From Azotimanducus chitobiosivorans (GTDB lineage Bacteria; Pseudomonadota; Gammaproteobacteria; Pseudomonadales; Azotimanducaceae), in contig OZ241339.1 of NCBI GenBank assembly GCA_965200235.1, forward strand, positions 310,001 through 374,000: 64,000 nt of DNA, in the 5' to 3' direction. Position 1 is the stretch's first letter, and each line of letters starts with the position of its first letter. A program made the position numbers and the translations under genes. Below the pieces are notes generated by a model. The model did not search any database. It saw only the letters and a program-made list of their open reading frames with translations, and was not told where the DNA came from. Below, in pieces: positions 1-8,186 of the stretch.

Positions 1-2
1 GC

Positions 3-800
3 GCCTATGGCATCTATCCCGTGCAGATCGACGGCGTGCTCATCGAGGACAGCATCGCCATTGCCGCATCCGACGCCGGGATTTATGTTGGACAGTCCAA
101 GAACATCATTGTTCGCAACAACTTTGCTGAGTACAACGTCGCCGGCATCGAGATCGAGAACTCGCAGGATGCCGATGTCTACAGCAATCGCACCGTCAAC
201 AACACGGGCGGCATTCTGGTGTTCAACATGCCGCATCTGTCTGAGGTTGGCATGAGGACGCGCGTGTTTGACAATGACATCAGCGAAAATAACACCGCGA
301 ACTTTGGGCGCGAAGGCACGGCGGTGGCCGAGGTTCCGTCGGGCACGGGCCTCTTGATCAACGCCAACGACCAAGTCGAAGTGTTCGACAATCGATTTTC
401 CAACAACCGCACCGCGCATGTGCTGATCGCATCGAGCTACGATGAGTTTGCGGGCGTCGCTGAGCGCTTTGACCCCTATCCGGAAACCTTATTTTTCTAC
501 GAGAACTTCTACACTGGCGGCGGCGATGCGCCCGATATGGTGGAACTCGAAGCGTTGCGCATGGCCATGTTCGGAGACGACGGGCGACTGCCGTCAATTG
601 TCTGGGACGGCGTTGTGCACCCCGACAGAGCAGAGGAGGGCGCTCTGCCAGCCGAGCTTGCGATTTGCTTGGGCGAGCCAGCCGACACCGAGTTCTTGAA
701 TATCGATATGAGCGGTAGCTTTGCCAAGGCTTCGGTTGACGCTTCCGCGCACCTGTGCGAGCACGCCAAGCTCGGCGCTGCGCGCGCATCTGCCGGTTGA
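3..800 (+). CDS. Parallel beta-helix repeat protein, 5' end outside window
   Basis: The reading frame is open from base 3, so the N-terminus, including any signal peptide, lies outside the window. The first ~140 visible residues are right-handed beta-helix coils with asparagine-rich turns, for example IIVRNNFAEYNVAGIEI and VEVFDNRFSNNRTAHVLI. The last ~110 residues are not repetitive and contain two cysteines. The family that fits (TIGR03805-like parallel beta-helix proteins) is commonly encoded immediately before a diheme cytochrome of the SO2930 type, and that cytochrome follows here after 12 bases. An exported protein working with the cytochrome is inferred. The substrate is unknown, and the pectin-lyase-like fold alone does not show polysaccharide lyase activity. 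Confidence 0.8.
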   Translation, partial: AYGIYPVQIDGVLIEDSIAIAASDAGIYVGQSKNIIVRNNFAEYNVAGIEIENSQDADVYSNRTVNNTGGILVFNMPHLSEVGMRTRVFDNDISENNTANFGREGTAVAEVPSGTGLLINANDQVEVFDNRFSNNRTAHVLIASSYDEFAGVAERFDPYPETLFFYENFYTGGGDAPDMVELEALRMAMFGDDGRLPSIVWDGVVHPDRAEEGALPAELAICLGEPADTEFLNIDMSGSFAKASVDASAHLCEHAKLGAARASAG

Positions 801-812
801 GACGGCAACCGA

Positions 813-1856
813 ATGGCATATCTGCGCGCCGCGCTATGTTTAGGCTGTGCGTGTCTCGTCGCCGCTTGCGCCGGAGCCGGCCCGGATCCTGAGAACCCGC
901 CGCGCCGACTCAGTGACTGGGGCATATTGCACAAGGACGGCGACGCGCTGAAGCTCGCCGACGGGACGTTTGCTTATAGCTTGCGTACACCGCTCTTCTC
1001 AGACTACGCCGAGAAGCTGCGCACGGTGTCGATGCCTGCAGGTACGCGAGCCACCATGAACGGCGATGCGGTGTTCGAGTTCCCGCTCGGTACGGTCATC
1101 AGCAAAACTTTCTTCTATTGGATCGAAGATGGGCAGCGGGTAGGGCGTGAGACACCATTCATGGCCGATGGCATCAAGGTGCTCAACACAGAATCCGCGC
1201 GACTGGTGGAAACGCGCTTGCTCACTCGCGCGGAATCCGGTTGGGTGGCAATGCCCTACGTCTGGAACGATGCGCAGGACGAGGCGTATCTCAAGATCAC
1301 CGGCGACCTCGCCAGGTTTGACGTGCGCGCACCGGATGGCCACATGCAGTCCGCGAACTACCTGATTCCGAGTCGCAATCAGTGTGCAAGCTGCCATGCG
1401 CGGCGCAATAGCGGCGGCGTACACCCGATTGGTCCGAAGGCGTGGAACGTCAATTTGGATGTGTGGCACGCTTCGGGCTGGCTTGTCAGCGATGGCGGCG
1501 CAAGACTGAAGCGCGATGTGTCCTATGCGAGACGCTATCTCGATGTCAACTGCGCGCACTGTCATAGCGATGAGGGTGCGGGTGACACGTCGGGCCTGTT
1601 TCTTGATGTCCATGAAACTGACCCGACTCGTCTTGGCGTCTGCAAACGCACGATTGCCGCTGGTCAAGGCACAGGCGGCCACACCTATGACATTGTGCCT
1701 GGCGACCCGCGAACATCGATTCTCATCCACCGCATGAAAACCGACAATCCTGCGGAGATGATGCCGGAACTGGGTCGCAGCCTCGTGCATTCAGCAGGCG
1801 TCTCGCTCGTCGCAGACTGGATCAGCGCCATGCCTGATGGGTGCGGGGCAGTTTGA
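813..1856 (+). CDS. SO2930-family diheme c-type cytochrome lipoprotein
   Basis: The 347-residue product starts with a lipoprotein signal peptide (lipobox LVAAC, cysteine about residue 19), so it should be anchored in a membrane facing the periplasm. Two CxxCH haem-c sites are visible: CASCH near residue 193 and CAHCH near residue 249. The N-terminal part (RRLSDWGILHKDG, TPLFSDYAEKLRTV) is characteristic of the HNE_0200/SO2930 family (TIGR03806). The 12-base gap to the beta-helix gene indicates one operon. The family is inferred to transfer electrons in the periplasm; its partner enzyme is not established. The ATG start gives a complete signal peptide. Confidence 0.85.
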   Translation: MAYLRAALCLGCACLVAACAGAGPDPENPPRRLSDWGILHKDGDALKLADGTFAYSLRTPLFSDYAEKLRTVSMPAGTRATMNGDAVFEFPLGTVISKTFFYWIEDGQRVGRETPFMADGIKVLNTESARLVETRLLTRAESGWVAMPYVWNDAQDEAYLKITGDLARFDVRAPDGHMQSANYLIPSRNQCASCHARRNSGGVHPIGPKAWNVNLDVWHASGWLVSDGGARLKRDVSYARRYLDVNCAHCHSDEGAGDTSGLFLDVHETDPTRLGVCKRTIAAGQGTGGHTYDIVPGDPRTSILIHRMKTDNPAEMMPELGRSLVHSAGVSLVADWISAMPDGCGAV

Positions 1857-2064
1857 TTGGCGGGTAGTATCAGGAATTACCTCTTAGGGCCTCCTTGGAG
1901 GTGAATAGTCCGCCGCGCCCGCAAGGTAATATAGTGGCACTTCATCGGACAAGCAGCTAGATGCGCCATGCGGACGACCTTAAGTATTGACGACGAATCT
2001 GCGCCAGAGCGGCCGCAGCATAATTCAGTCAGACAAGACCTTCCCTTGGAAAAAGCGATTCAAT

Positions 2065-3291
2065 ATGACTAATCTTCCTAGTGCGCCTCCGCGAATCGAG
2101 CGCTTGAAGGTCCGCAACTTTCGTGCATTGCGGGATTTGGAGTTGAAGAACCTGACTCCTCTGACCGTGTTGCTCGGCCCAAACGGCAGCGGCAAGTCAA
2201 CGGTCTTCGATGTTTTTGCTTTCTTGGCCGAATGCTTCGAAACCGGGCTTCGGCGGGCTTGGGAAAAGCGCGGCCGAGCTAGGGAGCTAAAGTCCAGGGG
2301 TGGCTCAGGTCCGGTGCTGATTGAGATTGCCTATCGCGAAGAACCCAAAAGCCCTCTGACTACCTATCATCTTGAGGTAGAAGAGAAGAACGGTCGCCCC
2401 ATTGCCATCGCGGAATGGCTCAGATGGAAGAGAGGTAGCCGCGGCGCTCCTTTCCATTTTCTTGATTATGCCGATGGTACCGGCTGGGTCATTTCGGGCG
2501 AACGCCCGGACTCGCAGGATGAGCGAATAGACATGCCCTTAAGTTCCCAAGATACCCTTGCGGTCAATGCGCTCGGCCAGCTGGCTGAGAATCCCCGTGT
2601 TGTTGCGCTTCGGAACTTTATTACGGGATGGCACGTTTCCTATCTGTCATCCGACGACGCAAGAGGTCAGCCCGAAGCGGGGCCGCAGGAACAGTTAAGC
2701 AAGACCGGGGACAATCTTGCCAACGTCATCCAATACCTCTCAGAAGAACATCCCGACCGTCTCGATGTGATGTTCAGAAGGCTTCGGGAAAGAGTTCCCA
2801 AGATTCACAATGTCATTGCAAACCAGATGCCGGATGGCAGGCTGTTGCTGCAGATCAAGGATGCGCCGTTTGAAGAGCCGATCATGGCCCGCTTCGCATC
2901 GGACGGCACACTGAAGATGCTGGCCTATCTCGTGTTGATGAACGATCCTGTTCCACCGCCGTTTATCGGCATAGAAGAACCAGAAAATTTCCTCCATCCC
3001 CGCCTGCTATATGGGCTGGCGGAAGAGTGGCGGGAAGCATCCGGCGCAACGCAGATATTGGTGACAACCCATTCGCCGTTCTTCCTTGACGGGGCGCGGC
3101 CAAGCGAAGTCCATGTGTTGTGGCGCGACGAGAGTGGCTACACCCGCAGTAACTCGCTAGACCAAAACAAAAGAATCATGGCGTTCATGGAGGCCGGCGC
3201 GAGTCTAGGAGACCTGTGGATGGAAGGTCATTTCGGAGTGGGTGATCCACTGACCGAGGGCGGCATGCCTGTGGAAGACGCAGGCTCGTAG
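2065..3291 (+). CDS. AAA family ATPase, OLD/RecF-like (candidate defence ATPase)
   Basis: The 408-residue P-loop ATPase has Walker A GPNGSGKST at residues 38-46 after the RecF/SMC-like opening IERLKVRNFRALRDLEL. The C-terminal half carries a Walker B-like GIEEPENFLHP and the switch region ILVTTHSPFFLDG, the layout of AAA_21/AAA_15 ATPases of the OLD type. The ATG at 2065 is preferred over a TTG 26 codons upstream because the conserved sequence begins just after it. A DUF4276 gene starts 2 bases after the stop codon, so the two are probably translated together. Such ATPase plus small nuclease-like partner pairs are typical of phage-defence modules. The function here is inferred from that pattern. 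Confidence 0.8.
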   Translation: MTNLPSAPPRIERLKVRNFRALRDLELKNLTPLTVLLGPNGSGKSTVFDVFAFLAECFETGLRRAWEKRGRARELKSRGGSGPVLIEIAYREEPKSPLTTYHLEVEEKNGRPIAIAEWLRWKRGSRGAPFHFLDYADGTGWVISGERPDSQDERIDMPLSSQDTLAVNALGQLAENPRVVALRNFITGWHVSYLSSDDARGQPEAGPQEQLSKTGDNLANVIQYLSEEHPDRLDVMFRRLRERVPKIHNVIANQMPDGRLLLQIKDAPFEEPIMARFASDGTLKMLAYLVLMNDPVPPPFIGIEEPENFLHPRLLYGLAEEWREASGATQILVTTHSPFFLDGARPSEVHVLWRDESGYTRSNSLDQNKRIMAFMEAGASLGDLWMEGHFGVGDPLTEGGMPVEDAGS

Positions 3292-3292
3292 C

Positions 3293-3913
3293 ATGGCTGC
3301 TGTTCACTTCGAGTTCCTCGCGGAAGAGCGCTCCATGGAGGCGTTGCTCAAATCTTGGCTGCCAAGTTTCCTTCCAGCGAATAGTTTTAAGGTATACCCA
3401 CATCAAGGCAAGCAGGCGCTGCTGCGGAAATTGGAAGATCGCCTGCGGGGATATGCGCCTTGGATTCCAGACAACTATCGAATAGTGGTTGTCATTGACC
3501 GCTATAGCGAAGACTGTCGAGACCTCAAGGTGCAACTTGAGCGGAACTGCAAAGATGCGGGACTTCGCTCCAGAAGTGCCTGCGGGGACGCGTCTTGGCA
3601 GGTGGCAACAAGAATTGCCATCGAGGAGCTTGAAGCGTGGTACTTCGGCGATTGGCAAGCAGTTCGCGCCGCATATCCGCGAATATCGGAGCACGTTCCA
3701 AATCGGGCCGCGTTTCGGAACCCTGACGCGATTGCCGGCGGAACGAAAGAAGCATTTGAGCGACAGCTGCGCAGAAGCGGTTACTTTCAGCAGGGGCTGT
3801 CAACCGTGCAGGCGGCAAGCAAGATCGGCAAACACATGGACCCCGCCCGCAACCGGTCCAAGAGCTTCGCGTTGTTTCGCGATGCCCTTTTGGAGGCGGC
3901 TGCATCGGGATAG
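3293..3913 (+). CDS. DUF4276 family protein, possible TOPRIM-like partner of the ATPase
   Basis: The 206-residue protein has an acidic motif near the N-terminus (FEFLAEERSMEALLKSWLP), then VVVIDRYSEDCRDLK near residue 65. This E...DxxxxD arrangement after hydrophobic strands is what a TOPRIM-type metal-binding fold shows, and DUF4276 proteins commonly follow AAA ATPases. IEELEAWYFGDWQAVRAAYP near residue 105 is another typical DUF4276 stretch. Its start follows the ATPase stop at once. In fused OLD nucleases the ATPase and TOPRIM parts are one chain; here they would be split over two genes. Nuclease activity is inferred from motifs. Confidence 0.7.
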   Translation: MAAVHFEFLAEERSMEALLKSWLPSFLPANSFKVYPHQGKQALLRKLEDRLRGYAPWIPDNYRIVVVIDRYSEDCRDLKVQLERNCKDAGLRSRSACGDASWQVATRIAIEELEAWYFGDWQAVRAAYPRISEHVPNRAAFRNPDAIAGGTKEAFERQLRRSGYFQQGLSTVQAASKIGKHMDPARNRSKSFALFRDALLEAAASG

Positions 3914-3976
3914 GTTCATGCCGTGAAATTCGCCGAATCGCCAGCGCGGCATGATGTCGCATTGGACAACTCTCAT

Positions 3977-4006
3977 GACTTGAAGGAAAGGGATTTCGCG
4001 TACACT
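3977..4006 (+). promoter_or_regulatory. Possible sigma70-type promoter for trxB
   Basis: GACTTG at 3977-3982 and TACACT at 4001-4006 are separated by 18 bases, about 40 bases before the trxB start. An alternative -35, TTGAAG at 3980, would leave a short 15-base spacer. No other strong candidate lies in the gap. Confidence 0.35.
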
Positions 4007-4046
4007 AAACGCGACCCTGTTTCAGCGCGTCAGCGCGCCCGCTCTA

Positions 4047-4979
4047 TTGTCTGACCATTCGCTCATCGTCCTCGGTTCCGGGCCGGCTGGCTACACGGCG
4101 GCGCTCTACGCGGCGCGCGCCAACCTCTCGGTGCGGCTGATCACCGGCATTGAAGTTGGCGGTCAACTCACTACCACGACCGAAGTCGAGAACTGGCCCG
4201 GCGGGCATGCGACGCTACAAGGGCCTGAGCTCATGCAGCACATGGCAGAGCATATTGCGCGGCTCGACGTGGAAGTCGTCAACGATCACATTCATTCGGC
4301 GGAACTGAACGCTTCGCCCTTCAAGCTGGTGGGCGATTCAGGCGAATACATTGCGAGCGCACTCATCATTGCGACCGGCGCTTCAGCGCGCTACCTTGGT
4401 CTCGATTCCGAGCAGGCGTTCCTTGGCCGCGGCGTGAGCGCCTGCGCCACCTGCGATGGGTTTTTCTACCGGAATCAGGATGTCGCCGTTGTCGGCGGCG
4501 GCAACACGGCGGTCGAAGAAGCCTTGTATCTGTCGAACCTGTGCAGCAAGGTGTATCTCGTGCACAGGCGCGACGCCTTGCGCGCCGAGAAGATCCTGCA
4601 GGCGCGGCTATTTGCGCGTGAGAATATTGAACCGGTGTGGAACCACACGCTCGACGAAGTCCTCGGCGATGACAGTGGCGTCACAGGCGCTCGTTTTGCA
4701 AGCACGGCGGGCGAGGCGCGCGAACTCGATGTCACTGGCGTCTTTATTGCCATTGGGCACACGCCGAATACTGGGATTTTCGCCGGGCAGCTTGAGATGC
4801 GCGGCGGTTATATTCAGACGCGAAGCGGCTTGGAGGGCAGGGCGACCGAGACAAGCGTTCCCGGTGTGTTCGCCGCTGGCGATGTCGCCGATCATATCTA
4901 TCGCCAAGCCATTACGTCTGCTGGCTTCGGCTGCATGGCGGCGCTCGACGCTGAGCAATATCTGGACAGCTTGGCATGA
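4047..4979 (+). CDS. trxB: Thioredoxin reductase
   Basis: This flavoprotein (310 residues, the usual length) passes electrons from NADPH to thioredoxin in the cytoplasm. The FAD-binding motif GSGPAGYTAALYAARA is at residues 10-25, the redox-active disulfide is CATC in SACATCDGFFY near residue 136, and the NADPH-binding motif GGGNTAVEEALYL follows. The C-terminal FAD motif is VFAAGDVAD. The start is a TTG, since no ATG precedes the FAD motif in frame. The stop overlaps the next gene's start by 4 bases (ATGA). The upstream gap carries a possible promoter, so trxB probably heads the trxB-apbC-dcd transcript. Confidence 0.95.
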   Translation: MSDHSLIVLGSGPAGYTAALYAARANLSVRLITGIEVGGQLTTTTEVENWPGGHATLQGPELMQHMAEHIARLDVEVVNDHIHSAELNASPFKLVGDSGEYIASALIIATGASARYLGLDSEQAFLGRGVSACATCDGFFYRNQDVAVVGGGNTAVEEALYLSNLCSKVYLVHRRDALRAEKILQARLFARENIEPVWNHTLDEVLGDDSGVTGARFASTAGEARELDVTGVFIAIGHTPNTGIFAGQLEMRGGYIQTRSGLEGRATETSVPGVFAAGDVADHIYRQAITSAGFGCMAALDAEQYLDSLA

Positions 4980-5803
4980 ACGCGCCGCGACAAGCGCCGC
5001 AGAAGCTTGCCTTGCCGGGCGTTCGAGACGTCGTTGCGGTTGCCTCGGGCAAGGGCGGTGTTGGCAAATCGACAGTTGCCTTAGGTCTAGCGCTTGCGCT
5101 CAAGCGCGAGGGCGCAGAAGTTGGCCTACTCGATGCCGACATCTACGGACCGAGTCAAGGCTTGATGCTCGGCGTGAGCGAAGGGCACAGGCCGCGAACG
5201 ATTGATGGGCAGCGCTTCGAACCCATGCATGCGCTGGGCTTGCAATGCATGTCGATGAGCTTCCTAGCTTCCGAGCGCACGCCGATGGTCTGGCGCGCGC
5301 CGATGGCGACGAGCGCGCTTCGCCAGCTCCTCGGCCAGACCGCGTGGGATGATCTTGATGTGCTTATTGTCGATATGCCGCCCGGCACTGGCGATATTCA
5401 ACTGACGATGGCACAAAATGCGCCAGTCTCTGGCGCGGTGATCGTGACCACACCGCAAGAAGTGGCGCTCATCGATGCGCGCAAGGGCATCGAGATGTTC
5501 CGCAAGGTCGGCATTCCGGTCTTAGGGGTGATCGAGAATATGAGCGTGTTTGTCTGCCCGGACTCTGGCAAAGCGTATCCGCTTTTCGGTGAGGGCGGCG
5601 GGACGCGCTTGGCTGCGGAATACGAGGCGCCGCTGCTTGCGCAGCTGCCGCTCGTGCCGGGGCTCGGTGAAGGGTTTGCTGCCGGGCAAACAGCGAGCTC
5701 GGCAGCAACGCAGTTTGCGCAAGCGGCAGCGACGCTGCGCGCGAGCCTCTCGTCGGAGGCGGATCTCGCACGCGGCCCGACCATCAGCATTCAGGACGAC
5801 TGA
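4976..5803 (+). CDS. apbC: ApbC/Mrp-NBP35 family P-loop ATPase (Fe-S cluster carrier type)
   Basis: The 275-residue product has the deviant Walker A of this family (GKGGVGKST), Walker B-like DADIYGPSQG, and DMPPGTGDIQLT. Relatives carry Fe-S clusters to client proteins; E. coli ApbC has an extra N-terminal domain that is absent here. The C-terminal site normally has a CxxC pair used for cluster binding. Here the equivalent reads CPDSGKAYPLFGEGGG, so the second cysteine is a serine. The gene overlaps trxB by 4 bases and abuts dcd directly, so it lies in a tight operon. The family call is firm; cluster binding is doubtful because of the missing cysteine. Confidence 0.9.
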   Translation: MNAPRQAPQKLALPGVRDVVAVASGKGGVGKSTVALGLALALKREGAEVGLLDADIYGPSQGLMLGVSEGHRPRTIDGQRFEPMHALGLQCMSMSFLASERTPMVWRAPMATSALRQLLGQTAWDDLDVLIVDMPPGTGDIQLTMAQNAPVSGAVIVTTPQEVALIDARKGIEMFRKVGIPVLGVIENMSVFVCPDSGKAYPLFGEGGGTRLAAEYEAPLLAQLPLVPGLGEGFAAGQTASSAATQFAQAAATLRASLSSEADLARGPTISIQDD

Positions 5804-6370
5804 ATGACCATTCGCGCTGATCATTGGATTCGTCGCAAGGCGCTCGAAGACGGCATGATCGAACCCTTCGAGCCGGGGCAGGTGTCCGAAGTGGGCGGCG
5901 CGCGCGTTATCTCCTATGGCGTGTCGAGCTACGGCTACGATGTGCGCTGCGCTTCCGAGTTCAAGGTGTTCACGAACATCTATTCGGCGACGGTTGACCC
6001 AAAGGCGTTCGATGAGCGCAGCTTCGTGCATGTCGAAAGCGATATTTGCGTCATTCCACCCAACGCCTTTGCGCTTGCCAGCACCATCGAGTACTTTCGT
6101 ATTCCGCGCGATGTCTTGACGCTGTGCGTCGGCAAGTCCACCTATGCGCGCTGCGGCATCATCGTCAACGTGACGCCTTTGGAGCCCGAATGGCACGGGC
6201 ACGTGACGCTTGAATTCTCCAACACCACCAACCTGCCCGCCAAGATCTACGCTGGCGAAGGTGTCGCGCAGATGCTGTTCTTTGAAGCCGACGACCCGTG
6301 CGAAGAGAGCTACCAGGACCGGCAAGGCAAGTACCAGGGGCAGCGCGGCGTGACCTTGCCACGACCGTGA
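5804..6370 (+). CDS. dcd: dCTP deaminase
   Basis: This 188-residue enzyme deaminates dCTP to dUTP in pyrimidine deoxynucleotide synthesis, working as a cytoplasmic homotrimer. Family motifs are SSYGYDVR near residue 42, GKSTYARCGIIVNVTPLEP near residue 110 (catalytic glutamate in the following EWHG-HVTLEFSNTT) and AQMLFFEADDPC near the C-terminus. Length and motifs match the E. coli-type enzyme. The ATG immediately follows the stop of the ApbC gene. Family I and II repeats lie about 57 bases after the stop, and no conventional terminator was seen; the hairpins of those repeats could end transcription. Confidence 0.95.
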   Translation: MTIRADHWIRRKALEDGMIEPFEPGQVSEVGGARVISYGVSSYGYDVRCASEFKVFTNIYSATVDPKAFDERSFVHVESDICVIPPNAFALASTIEYFRIPRDVLTLCVGKSTYARCGIIVNVTPLEPEWHGHVTLEFSNTTNLPAKIYAGEGVAQMLFFEADDPCEESYQDRQGKYQGQRGVTLPRP

Positions 6371-6426
6371 TCGCGAGGAAAATGGAAGCAGTCACGCCGA
6401 CACCTGAGCTTGTGACCGTTGACAAG

Positions 6427-6695
6427 CTAGTGTCCTGTCCCATAAATAAGTGTGATTCAGAGTGGGCACAATCGCCGAGGGCAAGGCGCAGTCCGCAGGG
6501 AATATCGGGCATATTGCCAAGGGCTGCAACGCAGCCTTCGGCGATTGTGCCCACTCCCGAAGGGCGCGCAGGAGAAGGGCTGTGGCCACGTTGCGTCCCT
6601 TGGCAATACGGCAAAGTATTGCCTGCGGAACGCGCCTTGCCACAGCCCTTCTCCTGCGCGCTGAACCCACACTTATTTATGGGACAGGACACTAG
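6427..6695. repeat. CTAG-bounded palindromic element, family I, copy 1
   Basis: A 269-base element with CTAG at both ends. The terminal inverted repeat starts CTAGTGTCCTGTCCCATAAA and runs about 28 bases. Inside are two long hairpins: arm 1 at 6461-6555 (stem AGTGGGCACAATCGCCGA) and arm 2 at 6564-6661 (stem GCGCGCAGGAGAAGGGCTGT). The arm interiors resemble each other in inverted orientation (shared TATTGCCAAGGG and TCCGCAGG). It encodes no credible protein; the open frames through it follow from its palindromic GC-rich sequence. The right CTAG is shared with the family II element next to it. Confidence 0.93.
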
Positions 6696-6759
6696 ACATT
6701 ATGTATTGACCTTGCCTACCGGCCTGCGGCGGAAGGCAAGGTCAATACATAATGTCTAG
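6692..6759. repeat. CTAG-bounded palindrome, family II, copy 1
   Basis: A 68-base near-perfect palindrome, CTAG to CTAG. The arms start CTAGACATTATGTATTGACC and are 26 bases long (25 bases when the outermost C-G pair is ignored), with a 16-base loop. A second copy with the same sequence is at 47748-47815. The left CTAG is also the right end of the family I copy, so the two elements are stacked on one tetranucleotide. Confidence 0.93.
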
Positions 6760-6767
6760 ATGCTGCC

Positions 6768-6884
6768 ATGTCGATACTGCGCAGCGAAATGCACAGCATG
6801 GAAGTTCGTATGATCAAATGGCAGATAGGAAGCGTTGCGGGCATCGTGGCGATTGCCTTAGCGTTTCTGAGGCTGACCGCTTGA
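6768..6884 (+). pseudogene. Short C-terminal remnant of a coiled-coil/transmembrane protein
   Basis: An open frame of 38 residues begins ATG TCG ATA and ends in a hydrophobic helix (IGSVAGIVAIALAFLRLTA). The first half, MSILRSEMHSMEVRMIKWQ, looks like the end of a coiled coil. This pattern fits the C-terminus of small coiled-coil membrane proteins of the DUF1640 kind. The frame stays open upstream into the family II palindrome, so the rest was probably lost there. It could instead be a small membrane protein; no clear ribosome binding site was seen. Confidence 0.4.
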
Positions 6885-6910
6885 CGCTCCGTAATCGTCG
6901 GCACAAGCAG

Positions 6911-6930
6911 AAATCGAGTCTGACCCCAAT
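6911..6930. repeat. Possible REP-like motif
   Basis: The 20 bases AAATCGAGTCTGACCCCAAT resemble a motif often seen at borders of REP-type sequences and REP-associated transposase genes in other genomes. There is no transposase here. The rest of 6885-7077 holds nothing recognisable apart from the leader of the antiporter operon. Confidence 0.25.
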
Positions 6931-7077
6931 CCGACGGTGATCACGCTCACCGAATAGCGCTTGCTCGCGCGCCAGGCCGAGCGCATGTCGGCGTGCCGAG
7001 CTCGGCATATGTGCAGGGCGTGGTTTGGTGATATGGTGGGGATTCCCGTGTCTCTTTGTTGAAGCAGGTTTCCGCAA

Positions 7078-7542
7078 GTGCTGACACTGTTGTTGATCCT
7101 CGTGCTCGCCTGGCTGTTCTGGTCGGGCTTGTTCACCCCCTTGCTATTGATCGTGGGCGCGCTCTCGTGCGCGCTGACGGTATACCTCGTGAGGCGCATG
7201 GGCTATTTCGACACGCAGTTGTTCACCCCTCGCTACTTTGTGCGGCTTGCTGGCTACTGGGGCTGGCTGTTGTGGGAAGTCGTGCGTTCAAGCGTTCAGG
7301 TTGCGCGCGTGGTGCTTTCGCCGAGCTTGCCGGTGAGCCCGCAGGTCCTCAAGATCGACGCCGAGGATCTCGAACCCGTCGATCAGGTCGTCTTCGGCAA
7401 TTCGATCACGCTGACCCCTGGCACCTTGGCGCTCGATCTTCACGACGGCAAGCTGCTTGTGCACACGCTGACGCGCGAAGGCGCCGATGCGCTCTGCCAA
7501 GGTGAAATGAAGCGGCGAGTTGCTGCGCTGCGTAGCGTGTAG
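7078..7542 (+). CDS. mnhE: Mrp/Mnh cation:proton antiporter subunit E
   Basis: The 154-residue first gene of the antiporter operon has two N-terminal hydrophobic helices, the conserved WLLWEVVRSSVQVARVVLSP and then a cytoplasmic domain with the motif FGNSITLTPGTLALDL, a signature of the MnhE/MrpE family. The start is a GTG. Mrp complexes exchange monovalent cations for protons at the inner membrane and need all subunits. A gap of 18 bases separates it from subunit F. Confidence 0.9.
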   Translation: MLTLLLILVLAWLFWSGLFTPLLLIVGALSCALTVYLVRRMGYFDTQLFTPRYFVRLAGYWGWLLWEVVRSSVQVARVVLSPSLPVSPQVLKIDAEDLEPVDQVVFGNSITLTPGTLALDLHDGKLLVHTLTREGADALCQGEMKRRVAALRSV

Positions 7543-7560
7543 CCTGCCCGCAGGTTATTG

Positions 7561-7848
7561 ATGTACTTTGCGGCGACTCTTGCGACGCTCGTGACCATGG
7601 CGCTCGCCCTGCTGCGCGCGGTGCGCGGGCCGACGGTCTATGATCGTGTGCTCGCAGTCAACATGTTCGGCACCAAGACTGTGCTGCTGCTCGCCGCGCT
7701 TGCGTTTCTGTTTGGACGCCCCGACTTCCTCGATCTGGTGCTGGTCTACGCATTGATCAACTTCATCGGCGTGTTCGCGGTGCTTGAGTTCTTCCGCTAT
7801 CGAGCGATGCGCGCCCGCCAAGGACAAGTGGAAGCGCAGCGCGAATGA
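7561..7848 (+). CDS. mnhF: Mrp/Mnh antiporter subunit F
   Basis: The 95-residue three-helix membrane protein has the family core RAVRGPTVYDRVLAVNMFGT near residue 20 and a second conserved part, DFLDLVLVYALINFIGVFAV. The ATG at 7561 is chosen over a TTG one codon earlier. The stop overlaps subunit G by 4 bases, consistent with coupled translation. Confidence 0.9.
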   Translation: MYFAATLATLVTMALALLRAVRGPTVYDRVLAVNMFGTKTVLLLAALAFLFGRPDFLDLVLVYALINFIGVFAVLEFFRYRAMRARQGQVEAQRE

Positions 7849-8186
7849 TGGATATTGCGATTGACATTGCGAGCTGGGTGCTGCTCGCTCTTGGTGGCGT
7901 GAACCTGCTCATCGGCGGCATCGGCGTGCTGCGTATGCCGGACCTCTACACCCGCATGCACGCGGCGAGCCTCACTGACAGCATGGGTGCGATTCTGGTG
8001 ATTCTCGGCATCATGCTGCAGGCTGGCTTGTCGCTCGCGACAGTCAAGCTTGGTGTCATCCTTGTGTTCCTGCTGCTCACAAGCCCGACGGCGGCCAACG
8101 CGCTCGCGGCGTCCGCCTTGCTCGCGGGCGTGACACCCCGAACGGGGCAGTCGCTGCATCTATCAGACAGCGAGGCTCGCGAATGA
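7845..8186 (+). CDS. mnhG: Mrp/Mnh antiporter subunit G
   Basis: The 113-residue protein has three predicted helices and the subunit G motif LRMPDLYTRMHAASLTDSMG. The C-terminal helix VILVFLLLTSPTAANALA is also typical of the family. It overlaps subunit F upstream and the DUF4040-MnhB gene downstream by 4 bases each. Confidence 0.92.
   Translation: MMDIAIDIASWVLLALGGVNLLIGGIGVLRMPDLYTRMHAASLTDSMGAILVILGIMLQAGLSLATVKLGVILVFLLLTSPTAANALAASALLAGVTPRTGQSLHLSDSEARE

Noticed and set aside
6427..6695. Assigning family I to a named IS family from its ends
   Set aside because: The ends recall several IS types only loosely, and no transposase is present, so a name would be guesswork.
6427..6759. Long open frames in several frames through each family I element (peptides with SCPINKC or HLFMGQD)
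   Set aside because: They arise because the element is palindromic and GC-rich; the same peptides occur on both strands and in every copy regardless of context, with no ribosome binding sites.
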